DNA of 15,368 nt, taken from CAYNTC01 sp964432925 (lineage in GTDB: Bacteria; Planctomycetota; Phycisphaerae; Sedimentisphaerales; Anaerobacaceae). The translations under genes and the position numbers were made by a program. The stretch is taken from NCBI GenBank assembly GCA_964432925.1, contig CAYSPM010000056.1:1-15368 (forward strand). The letters are read 5' to 3'. Each line of letters begins with the position of its first letter. The first letter of the stretch is position 1. Below the pieces are notes generated by a model. It saw only the letters and a program-made list of their open reading frames with translations. It ran no database searches and was not told where the DNA came from. This document shows positions 6,168 to 13,538 of this stretch, in pieces.

Positions 6168-8165
6168 ATGAAAATTTCACAAAGCAAAAATCTAAAGGCG
6201 TTCTGGGCGGTAATTGTTGTGTTTTTTATCCTGCTGAACTCAAATTCTTTTTCACAAGAGAATTCAGATTATGTGGTAGTAAGCCCTGATAAAAAGATCT
6301 CTGTTCATTTCCATATTTCCAATGAAGGGGAAGCCTTTTACAACATCAGGTATGATGATAATATCATTATGCGAGATTGTCGGTTAGGAATTGTCAGAGA
6401 AGATGAGGATTTCGCAAAAAGTATGTCCTTGGAGAATGTAGCAGATATTGAGAACATTAAAATAAATTATGAAATGCTGCACGGTAAAAGACGTTTGTGT
6501 TCTTATGTGGGCAACAAACGAGTGTTCCATTTAGCTAATGCATCCGGAAAAAAGATGGATGTCGTCTTCCAGGTCTCAGATGATGGAGTAGCTTTCAGAT
6601 ACTATTTCCCAGGTAAACCAGATAAAGTTAAGAAAATAAAGCAGGAGTTAAGCTCGTTTCATTTTCTGCCCGTTACGAAGACCTGGATTCAACCCATGAC
6701 CGATGCGAAAACCGGATGGCACGGGGATCAACCTTCTTATGAGCAACACTATAGGCAGGGAATCGAGCTGGATAAGTTACCTGCTAACAAGGCGGGATGG
6801 GTTTTTCCAGCACTTTTTAACTATAACAAATACTGGATGTTGATTACAGAGACTGCCGTTGACAGAAATTACTGCGGCTGTCGACTAAAACGAGATTCAA
6901 CAGACAATGAGTTCTTTATTGGTTTCCCTCAAGAGCCGGAGGTTTTTCCAGGCGGACCTTCGAATCCCGAATCGACCTTGCCCTGGTATAGCCCCTGGAG
7001 AATCATCGCTATAGGCAATGGTCTGGGACCGATAGTGGAATCGACGTTAGGCACCGATCTGGCAAATCCACCTAAGCTAAAAGATACATCGTTTGTCAAG
7101 CCTGGAAGAGCCTCCTGGAGCTGGGTTATGCTAAAGGATGATTCAGTTGTGTATAATGTCCAGAAACGTTTTATTGATCTGGCTGCCGATATGTCTTGGG
7201 AGTATTGCCTGGTTGATGCGGACTGGGATACAAAGATTGGCTATGATAAAGTTAATAAGCTTTCTGAATATGCCCAAAGCAAAAAAGTCGGGCTTCTTTT
7301 GTGGTACAACTCGGCGGGCGACTGGAACACCGTCCCGTATCATCCTAGAAGTAAACTGCTTACCCACCAAGACCGCGTCAAGGAATTCGGCAGACTCAAG
7401 GAAATGGGTATCAAGGGCGTCAAGGTCGACTTTTTTGGTGGCGATGGACAATCTATGATGTCATATTATCAGGATATTTTTGAAGATGCCGCCGAATTTG
7501 GACTGATGGTTAATTGCCACGGCTGTACAATACCGAGAGGTTGGCACCGTACTTATCCTAACCTGGTGACGATGGAGGCAATAAGAGGATTTGAGTTCGT
7601 GACATTCGAGCAATTTAATGCCGATCTTGAACCTACTCATTCATGCGTTGCAACCTTCGCGCGAAATGTATTCGATCCGATGGATTTTACGCCTGTATGT
7701 TTTTCTGAGGTACCCAACATAAAACGAGTGACGACCAATGGTTTTGAGTTGGCGGTGTCGGTGATTTTCCTCTCTGGGATACAACACTTTGCCCAAACGC
7801 CTGAGAGTATGGCAGGAGTTCCAGACTATGTTAAGGACTTTATGAGAGAGATTCCTTCATGTTGGGATGATACCCGCTTTATAGACGGGTACCCCGGAAA
7901 GCTCGTGGTTATCGCACGAAAAGCCGGCAATACGTGGTATGTAGCTGGCATAAATGGCCAAGACGTTGAGAAGGACATAAGCTTTGAGCTGACCTTTATT
8001 GAAGGTGTTAAAAAGGCGATGCTAATAACCGACGGCACGGATAACCGTTCGTTCAAGATGCAAAAGCTAACCGTTACACCGGGCGAATGTATGGATATAA
8101 AAATAAAAGGAAACGGAGGTTTTGTTCTAAAACTTGAAATTTACCTTGTGTCCTATGATAATTGA
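6168..8165 (+). CDS. Exported GH97 alpha-glycosidase, retaining (alpha-galactosidase-like) type
   Basis: A 665-residue family 97 enzyme expected to release terminal alpha-linked hexose, most likely galactose. ATG 6168 is preferred to TTG 6111: GGAG lies at 6153-6156 and the protein then starts with a signal peptide (about residues 1-29, ending NSFSQ). Order: N-terminal beta-supersandwich (about 33-275), TIM barrel (about 290-550), C-terminal beta domain ending at GGFVLKLE. The motif VKVDFFGGD supplies Asp421, and TMEAIRGFE supplies Glu470. These match the nucleophile and acid/base of the retaining GH97 branch (Bacteroides BtGH97b). The SusB-type inverting enzyme instead has a Glu in AHE, here replaced by CHG. 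The last eight residues, IYLVSYDN, extend beyond the usual family end. The stop overlaps the TonB-receptor fragment by four nucleotides, so the true C-terminus may have been changed by rearrangement. Confidence 0.88.
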   Translation: MKISQSKNLKAFWAVIVVFFILLNSNSFSQENSDYVVVSPDKKISVHFHISNEGEAFYNIRYDDNIIMRDCRLGIVREDEDFAKSMSLENVADIENIKINYEMLHGKRRLCSYVGNKRVFHLANASGKKMDVVFQVSDDGVAFRYYFPGKPDKVKKIKQELSSFHFLPVTKTWIQPMTDAKTGWHGDQPSYEQHYRQGIELDKLPANKAGWVFPALFNYNKYWMLITETAVDRNYCGCRLKRDSTDNEFFIGFPQEPEVFPGGPSNPESTLPWYSPWRIIAIGNGLGPIVESTLGTDLANPPKLKDTSFVKPGRASWSWVMLKDDSVVYNVQKRFIDLAADMSWEYCLVDADWDTKIGYDKVNKLSEYAQSKKVGLLLWYNSAGDWNTVPYHPRSKLLTHQDRVKEFGRLKEMGIKGVKVDFFGGDGQSMMSYYQDIFEDAAEFGLMVNCHGCTIPRGWHRTYPNLVTMEAIRGFEFVTFEQFNADLEPTHSCVATFARNVFDPMDFTPVCFSEVPNIKRVTTNGFELAVSVIFLSGIQHFAQTPESMAGVPDYVKDFMREIPSCWDDTRFIDGYPGKLVVIARKAGNTWYVAGINGQDVEKDISFELTFIEGVKKAMLITDGTDNRSFKMQKLTVTPGECMDIKIKGNGGFVLKLEIYLVSYDN

Positions 8166-9493
8166 ACGGCCGGATAACTCAGCCATTCGCTCAAAGACCA
8201 AATATGACCGATGCATTGGGTGTCTATGGCGAGGACAACAAACAAGACAAGAGTTACTCAGGAGCAGCGCATCTGGATTATCAAGGTTTTACTCTTGACT
8301 TTTTCGGGTCCGATTTAGATGCGTTCTCTATGGGGGTTCTTCCCTATTGGTCCAATCCAAATCACACAATCCGCAATAAAAAGATGTTTTTAAACACGGG
8401 GTATCGAGTGCCTGTGCACGACCGAGCAACCTTGGAGTTGAACATTACTTACAATCTTCAAGAAAACAGCCTGTCCAGCCCAGACCCTCCCATGGTTGGC
8501 ACCAACACCTCGGATATACTCGGCGAGGCGACCCTTTACGCCAATCCTACAGACAACCTAAACGTGGTCCTGGGGTACCTGCAGGAACATCGCTCGAACT
8601 ACGACCCGGGTAGCGATAAATATCAATCTATTCCCTCATATCGCCATGAGCCTAAGAGCTTTTATGCTCAGGGTGACTACAAGTTCGATAAGTTTCTTAA
8701 GCTCATTGCAGGCACGCAATGGAACAAATCAAGTTATGGCTTCGACGATTGGACATCCCGATATGGCTTAATTATAACACCGTTTGACAAATGGGGTCTC
8801 AAGCTCCTGCGGGGCGAAGCATTCCGGGCTCCTGTCACTTTGGAAACGGACCTCTATGACCCACGAGGTCTTGTTGGCAATAAAAACCTGGAGCCTGAGA
8901 CAATAACAACCTACGATGTACAACTTTTCTATCACGACGAGAAGACATACACCGCTGTTACGTATTTCCAAAGCACGATTGATAAGCTCATTATTTACGA
9001 CGCGAGTGTCACCCCCATGTCATACATGAACGGTGGCCAGCAGAAGTTCGACGGCGTTGAGTTTGAAGTAAAGCGTTTCCTGACACCACACTGGCATATT
9101 ATCGGCTCATTTATGCACCAGGAGAACGAGACCGATGCTGGCCTAAATCCCAGTGTGGTACCGGAAAACATGGCTAAGCTGGGCACAGCCTACATCTGGG
9201 ATGAAGGTAGCGTGTCTATCTTCTACAGTCACTTAGGCACACCGCCGAGCATCTCTTCCCCACTCGTAGTCAATCCGGAAACTGAAGCACTGAATTTAGT
9301 CTCTTTGAACGTCCGCATCGACATATCAAGGTGGATGGGGCTGGATAAAGGACGGTCCATATTAACGTTGCGGGCTGAGAATCTTCTTGACGAAGAAATC
9401 TACGTGCCGACATTCGCCTACATCGGCTCACCGAACTCTTTCCCCTATGGCCCGGGCATAACGTTTTACGGCGGATTGACAGTAAACTTTTAA
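8162..9493 (+). pseudogene. TonB-dependent receptor, 5'-truncated (barrel half only)
   Basis: A 443-codon open frame coding for the C-terminal barrel of a TonB-dependent outer-membrane receptor. It has alternating aromatic beta-strands, EAFRAPVTLETDLYD and LVGNKNLEPETITTYDVQLFY as in the family's 'FRAP..E' and 'NPxLxPE' regions, RAENLLDEEIYVP, and a terminal Phe after GGLTVN. A signal peptide, TonB box, plug domain and the first barrel strands (roughly 200-250 residues) are missing. The only start is TTG 8162, overlapping the GH97 stop as ATTGA with no ribosome site. Stops TGA and TAA lie immediately upstream in frame. The rest of the frame is clean, so truncation is recent or is an assembly join. 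It is unlikely to make a working transporter. If a full copy exists nearby it would import oligosaccharides released by the glycosidases. Confidence 0.75.
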
Positions 9494-9574
9494 GTGTCAT
9501 GTACCCGGTTATGGCTCGCCGAGTGACAGCCTGCGCTCATACCAACGACCACGATTACTACGGCTTTATTCAAA

Positions 9575-11101
9575 TCAGCCCGACGTGCTTATCTTGAACA
9601 CGATTGCCATGTCATTGGCTTTAACCGCAGGCGTCGTGACGACAAGGCCGGTGTCCTTTCGTTCCCACTTGATCTTTTCCTTCGTGCCGAGCATAGACAC
9701 GTCTTTAATCTTTATACCCTCAGCTTTGTTGTCTTTGCCGAACATCGTCATCACTACCTGCTTGTTCTCGCCCGGCCAGCCGAGGACAATGGCATAGACG
9801 GTTTTGCCCTTGCGGGTATAGCGAATGTCCTCGGCAGTATAGCCCGTGGCGTCAGTGAAACCTCCAAATCGTCCTGATATTAGTTTTGTGGGGCCTTCAC
9901 CATAAACGATCCAGGGACGGGTACTGTAAATTGCTTCGCCGTATTTTTTAAGCCAATCGCCGATTTCTAAAAGGACTTTCCGTTGATTATCCGGAATTGT
10001 TCCGTCAGCTTTTGGTGAAATGTTTAACAACAAAACCCCATTCTTGCTCACAATATCAATCAAACTATGAAGTACAACGGAAGTGGGTTTGATCACCAGA
10101 TCCTGAGTATAACACCAGCTTCCTTCACTGATAGTATCATCTGTCAACCATGAGAATGAGGTCGGTTCACCCATTCTGCCTTTCTCCAAGTCCAGTACTC
10201 CAACATCCTGTGGCAAATCTTCTTGCTTGAACGTGACAACCACGTCTTTGCCCCATTCATTGGCTTCATTAAAGTAGTACGCCAGATAACTCATCTTGTA
10301 TTCGTCCGGGATTTCGTTTAGCCATGAATCAAACCACATCAAATCCGGCTGATACTTGTCGATGACTTCAATCAGCTTGCCTTTCCACATATCCAGAAAT
10401 TCCTGACGCGGAATATTTCCATACAGAATGCGGAGTTTCATATCTTTAGAAACTGTTGGCCAACCTTCGACGCGTGGATAATGACCTGTCCAAACATATT
10501 TGTTGCCTTGCCGGATTTGATGCTGATTATTTCGAGCATGATGGAAAGTCGTGACGAAACGCATTCCGCGTTTACGTATCGCCCTGGCTAATTCACCTGT
10601 AATATCACGTTTCGGTCCCATCTCCTTAACATTCCACGGCGTAAGCTCGCTGGCCCACATCGAAAATCCATCATGGTGTTCGGCTACAGGCCCGGCAAAA
10701 CGAGCACCAGCTTCTTCGAAAAGCTCAGCCCACTCATCAGCGTCGAATTTCTCAGCTTTGAACATCGGCACAAAGTCATGGTAGCCGAACTGGGCTGGGT
10801 CGCCATATACCTCTACATGATGTTTATACTCCCGGCTGCCCTTTCTGTACATGTTGCGCGGATACCATTCGCTGCCGAACGCCGGTACAGAATAGACTCC
10901 CCAGTGGAAGTAGATGCCGAACTTCGCGTCACGAAACCATTCAGGTGCAGGCTTATGTTTCTTGAGCGATTCCCAGTTGGCTGTGTAAGTAGATTTAGGT
11001 TTGCTGCGACATGTTGTCGCTCGGCGCGATTCGGTAGCACAGCTACTCAATAGTCCCATGACAAGTGTCAAGCAGGTAATGTAGGAGAATTTCTTCGACA
11101 T
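9575..11101 (-). CDS. GH29 alpha-L-fucosidase, predicted lipoprotein
   Basis: A 508-residue family 29 exo-fucosidase that should remove terminal alpha-L-fucose from glycans with retention. The start is ATG 11101 (MSKKFSY), seven nucleotides after AGGAGGT (11115-11109). The GTG nine bases upstream overlaps that ribosome site and is rejected. A lipoprotein signal ends in LLSSC (Cys21), indicating membrane anchoring. Family features: FGIYFHWGVYSVP (about 61-73), AEHHDGFSMW (HHDGF 142-146), nucleophile Asp258 in DLMWFDSW, NGVLLLNISPKADGTIPD, and WLKKYGEAIYSTRPW. A C-terminal beta domain follows. The acid/base is not well conserved in the family and I do not assign it. It faces the TonB-receptor fragment convergently (81 nt gap) and diverges from moxR. 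The strong ribosome site suggests good expression. Confidence 0.92.
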   Translation of the reverse strand: MSKKFSYITCLTLVMGLLSSCATESRRATTCRSKPKSTYTANWESLKKHKPAPEWFRDAKFGIYFHWGVYSVPAFGSEWYPRNMYRKGSREYKHHVEVYGDPAQFGYHDFVPMFKAEKFDADEWAELFEEAGARFAGPVAEHHDGFSMWASELTPWNVKEMGPKRDITGELARAIRKRGMRFVTTFHHARNNQHQIRQGNKYVWTGHYPRVEGWPTVSKDMKLRILYGNIPRQEFLDMWKGKLIEVIDKYQPDLMWFDSWLNEIPDEYKMSYLAYYFNEANEWGKDVVVTFKQEDLPQDVGVLDLEKGRMGEPTSFSWLTDDTISEGSWCYTQDLVIKPTSVVLHSLIDIVSKNGVLLLNISPKADGTIPDNQRKVLLEIGDWLKKYGEAIYSTRPWIVYGEGPTKLISGRFGGFTDATGYTAEDIRYTRKGKTVYAIVLGWPGENKQVVMTMFGKDNKAEGIKIKDVSMLGTKEKIKWERKDTGLVVTTPAVKANDMAIVFKISTSG

Positions 11102-11225
11102 TTTTGGCACCTCCTGATGATGTCTGTTTTTCTAATGGGACAAGCCATGCTTTGCCCTGCATTGTATTGTCTGATGCGTATCGACCACCATTTACACACT
11201 GACAACCTCCACATTGTAACTTAAC

Positions 11226-11251
11226 AACCCCAGCGATTGGGGGGTTTTTTT
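11226..11251 (+). terminator. Rho-independent terminator-like hairpin, plus strand
   Basis: AACCCC (11226-11231) pairs with GGGGTT (11241-11246), or alternatively CCCCA (11228-11232) with TGGGG (11238-11242). A run of seven T ends at 11251. The orientation is rightward, but there is no recognised rightward gene between the GH29 start and this point. It could end transcripts antisense to GH29, end a small RNA, or be the relic of a lost gene. Read on the minus strand it would be a leader hairpin in the GH29 mRNA. Confidence 0.5.
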
Positions 11252-11439
11252 GAGTACACAAATTGTAGTCCTCCATTGTGGCAGATTACAGGTATTTGTG
11301 CCGAAAATTCTCAACCACAAAATCTTGGACATTTGCAAAATGAACAAGACCTTGCATTTCGCTCACTTTTCGCTTAAAAAATGAACTTTTTGATGCGTTA
11401 GTGCGTATGTATTTGTTCATATTGCCGGTGTACGAAAGG

Positions 11440-11463
11440 GATTTGCCCCGCGGGCGGCAAATC
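11440..11463. repeat. 24-nt inverted repeat in the moxR leader
   Basis: GATTTGCC (11440-11447) is perfectly matched by GGCAAATC (11456-11463) around the GC-only loop CCGCGGGC. It ends 44 nt before the moxR ATG. There is no T-run after it, so it is not a standard terminator. It may be an operator, a leader hairpin that affects moxR expression, or another dispersed palindrome. Confidence 0.5.
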
Positions 11464-11507
11464 GAGGAACTTATTTAATAACAGAACTATTGAAGGAGAA
11501 GGTCTTT

Positions 11508-12497
11508 ATGGCAGTCGATGTTAAACAGATCGGAAATTTAGTTCAGCAAAAAAGCGAATTTGTGCGAGCACTTTTTGGCGAGCTTAACAAGGTTATCATC
11601 GGCCAGCGATATATGCTGGAGCGTATGCTTATCGGGCTGTTGGCAAACGGCCACATTCTGCTGGAGGGGGTCCCAGGCCTGGCTAAGACTATGGCCGTGA
11701 CCACCTTGTCGCGGGCCATAAACGCCGACTTTCGACGTATCCAGTTCACTCCTGATCTGTTGCCCGCCGATCTTATAGGTACCCAGATTTATCGCCAATC
11801 CGATGGCCAGTTCTACACTCGAAAAGGCCCCATTTTTGCCAATATCATCCTCGCCGACGAGATCAACAGAGCCCCCGCAAAAGTCCAGAGTGCACTGCTC
11901 GAGGCAATGCAGGAAAGACAAGTATCTATCGGCGATGAGACCTTCCCCGTCCCCAGCCCTTTCTTAGTTCTTGCTACGCAAAATCCCATCGAACAGGAAG
12001 GCACTTACCCGCTACCCGAGGCCCAGTTGGACCGATTCATGCTAAAACTCAAAATCGACTATCCCAACAAAGACGAAGAACGCCAGATACTCGATCGAAT
12101 GGCTGCTACAGATAAAAAATTTGATATTAATCCTGTTATCAGCCCGAAGGAAATATCAGATGTTAGATCTGTTGTAGATGAAATATATATCGATGAAAAG
12201 ATAAAGGACTACATCGTAGACATAGTTTGTGCCACAAGAGAACCGGATAAATATGGCTTAGATTTAGGCAACTTCATAAATTACGGTGCGTCACCTCGCG
12301 CAACGATCTACCTCGCAATCGCTGCCAAAGCGCATGCTTTTCTCCAGCAACGAGGATACGTCACTCCTCAGGATGTAAAGAGTATTGGTCCGGATGTCTT
12401 GCGTCACCGTATAATCGTCAGCTACGAAGCCGAAGCCGAAGACAAAAGCAGCAACGACATCATAAAGACGATCTTTGATAATATCGAAGTACCATAA
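11508..12497 (+). CDS. MoxR-family AAA+ ATPase
   Basis: A 329-residue cytoplasmic AAA+ ATPase of the MoxR family, thought to act with VWA proteins as a chaperone that matures or remodels envelope or enzyme complexes. ATG 11508 follows AAGGAG (11493-11498); the in-frame TTG at 11490 would overlap that site. Motifs: Walker A GVPGLAKT (54-61), Walker B ILADE (Asp117-Glu118) continuing into INRAPAKVQSALLEAMQE, sensor 1 LATQNP (155-160) and the MoxR-typical IEQEGTYPLPEAQLDRF (161-177), then a C-terminal lid with GASPRATIYL. Length and motifs are normal for the family. It is the first gene of a co-directional set whose next member, a DUF58 protein, is the usual MoxR partner. Gene symbol is withheld because the family has many paralogues. 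Confidence 0.95.
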   Translation: MAVDVKQIGNLVQQKSEFVRALFGELNKVIIGQRYMLERMLIGLLANGHILLEGVPGLAKTMAVTTLSRAINADFRRIQFTPDLLPADLIGTQIYRQSDGQFYTRKGPIFANIILADEINRAPAKVQSALLEAMQERQVSIGDETFPVPSPFLVLATQNPIEQEGTYPLPEAQLDRFMLKLKIDYPNKDEERQILDRMAATDKKFDINPVISPKEISDVRSVVDEIYIDEKIKDYIVDIVCATREPDKYGLDLGNFINYGASPRATIYLAIAAKAHAFLQQRGYVTPQDVKSIGPDVLRHRIIVSYEAEAEDKSSNDIIKTIFDNIEVP

Positions 12498-12527
12498 AGG
12501 AAGCTTAAAACTGAAAGCTCAAACAGC

Positions 12528-12585
12528 AGTTCATCGTACTGTGTTCGTAGTTCATCGATGAACAATCAACTATAAACAATGAACT
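12528..12585. repeat. AGTTCAT-type repeats between moxR and DUF58
   Basis: The 118-nt gap holds AGTTCATCG at 12528 and 12549. The second copy lies in a perfect 14-bp palindrome GTTCATCGATGAAC (12550-12563). The related inverted CAATGAACT lies at 12577-12585. A small AGCTT/AAGCT hairpin precedes them (12502-12519). This gap is longer than the others in the operon and may separate or tune expression of the two partners. Confidence 0.4.
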
Positions 12586-12615
12586 TAGTTTTCAATTTTA
12601 ATTTTTACGCTTTAT

Positions 12616-13491
12616 ATGATCCCTGACGAGCTGATAAAGAAAATCAGACAGATTCAAATCTACACGTCTCGTACGGTGGACGCCAGCTTCGCCGGCCAGT
12701 ACGAAAGCGTTTTCAAAGGTCGCGGCATACAATTCGACGAAGTGCGAGAATATACGCCCGGAGACGACATCCGTACTATTGACTGGAATGTCACTGCGCG
12801 AACAGGTAGGCCATACATTAAGCGGTTCGTTGAAGAACGTGAGATGACCATCATTTTCGTGGTTGACCTCAGCGCCTCCGGCCAGTTTGGAACGGTCAAT
12901 AAGATGAAAAATGAGATCGCCGCGGAGTTCTGTGCCGTTTTGGCTTTTGCCGCAGCAAAGAATAACGACAAAGTCGGCCTTGTAGTCTTTACGGACGAGG
13001 TAGAGTTGTATATACCTCCCAAAAAGGGCACAAGGCATGTTTTGCGCCTGATCCGCGAATTGCTGTATTTCAAAATGCCAAGGCGAAAGACCAACATCAC
13101 CCTTGCTCTGGATTACACCGCCAAGGTAACACGTAAGAAGGCCACTATATTCCTGGTCTCCGATTTTCTGGAAGCCAACTTTAAGAAGTCGCTTAGCCTT
13201 CTTAACAAACGCCACGATGTCATTGCTGTACCCGTTCGCGACCGTGTGGAAATTTCGATGCCCGCTTTGGGACTCATTGAGCTTTCCGATGCCGAGACAG
13301 GCGAACTTATTCTGGTTGATACCGCCAGCAGAAGATTCAGAAATCGGTATGATAGTAACAGTCAGAGTCGTTTTAACGAGCTAAAAAGTATGCTACGCTC
13401 AATCAATATTGACTGTATCCCTATAAGCACCGATAAGCCATACATACAGGATCTAATACAATTCTTTCATATGCGACACCGGCGATTTTAG
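12616..13491 (+). CDS. DUF58 domain protein (VWA-like MoxR partner)
   Basis: A 291-residue DUF58 protein. It begins with the DUF58 signature GIQFDEVREYTPGDDIRTIDW (about 37-57), then NVTARTGRPYIKRFVEERE. A von Willebrand A-type fold follows, with the metal-site motif DLSAS (Asp84, Ser86, Ser88), TNITLAL as the candidate metal-site Thr, and LVSDF further on. No membrane segment is seen, so it is probably soluble and cytoplasmic, as in the short DUF58 branch. DUF58 proteins are encoded next to MoxR and are presumed adaptor or substrate partners of it. ATG 12616 has no clear ribosome site in its AT-rich leader, which is odd next to the good sites elsewhere in the operon. The parvulin gene starts 47 nt downstream. 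Confidence 0.92.
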   Translation: MIPDELIKKIRQIQIYTSRTVDASFAGQYESVFKGRGIQFDEVREYTPGDDIRTIDWNVTARTGRPYIKRFVEEREMTIIFVVDLSASGQFGTVNKMKNEIAAEFCAVLAFAAAKNNDKVGLVVFTDEVELYIPPKKGTRHVLRLIRELLYFKMPRRKTNITLALDYTAKVTRKKATIFLVSDFLEANFKKSLSLLNKRHDVIAVPVRDRVEISMPALGLIELSDAETGELILVDTASRRFRNRYDSNSQSRFNELKSMLRSINIDCIPISTDKPYIQDLIQFFHMRHRRF

Positions 13492-13538
13492 CTTTTATGA
13501 ATCTGTTCAGTTCAACGCATTAACGGAGCAAGAAGACA

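Larger units (their letters stand above)
11102..11507. other. Divergent intergenic region between GH29 and moxR
   Basis: About 400 nt without a supported gene. It holds a terminator-shaped hairpin (11226-11251) and near-repeats CCTCCACATTGT (11206-11217) and CCTCCATTGT (11270-11279). It also has two TTTCGCT copies 11 bp apart (11357 and 11368), TGATGCGT at 11172 and 11391, and a 24-nt inverted repeat near moxR. A TTGCAT-N17-TAAAAA pair (11352-11380) is a weak promoter candidate for moxR. The 77-codon minus-strand ORF reaching into the GH29 start has no ribosome site and no recognisable protein sequence. Confidence 0.6.

Noticed and set aside
8162..9493. Calling the 443-codon barrel an intact small outer-membrane protein
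   Set aside because: It has no signal peptide and no plausible ribosome site, starts in mid-barrel, and its C-terminal half reads as a standard TonB-dependent receptor. Truncation explains it better.
11117..11224. Plus-strand ORF of about 35 codons ending just before the terminator-like hairpin
   Set aside because: The position is suggestive, but it overlaps the GH29 ribosome site, has no start signal of its own, and the peptide shows no recognisable pattern.
11043..11276. 77-codon minus-strand ORF overlapping the start of GH29
   Set aside because: No ribosome site, no recognisable protein sequence, and it runs through the terminator-like hairpin and over the well-supported GH29 start in another frame.
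12598..13215. 205-codon minus-strand ORF opposite the DUF58 gene
   Set aside because: It is the antisense shadow of a clearly recognisable DUF58 protein and has no features of its own.
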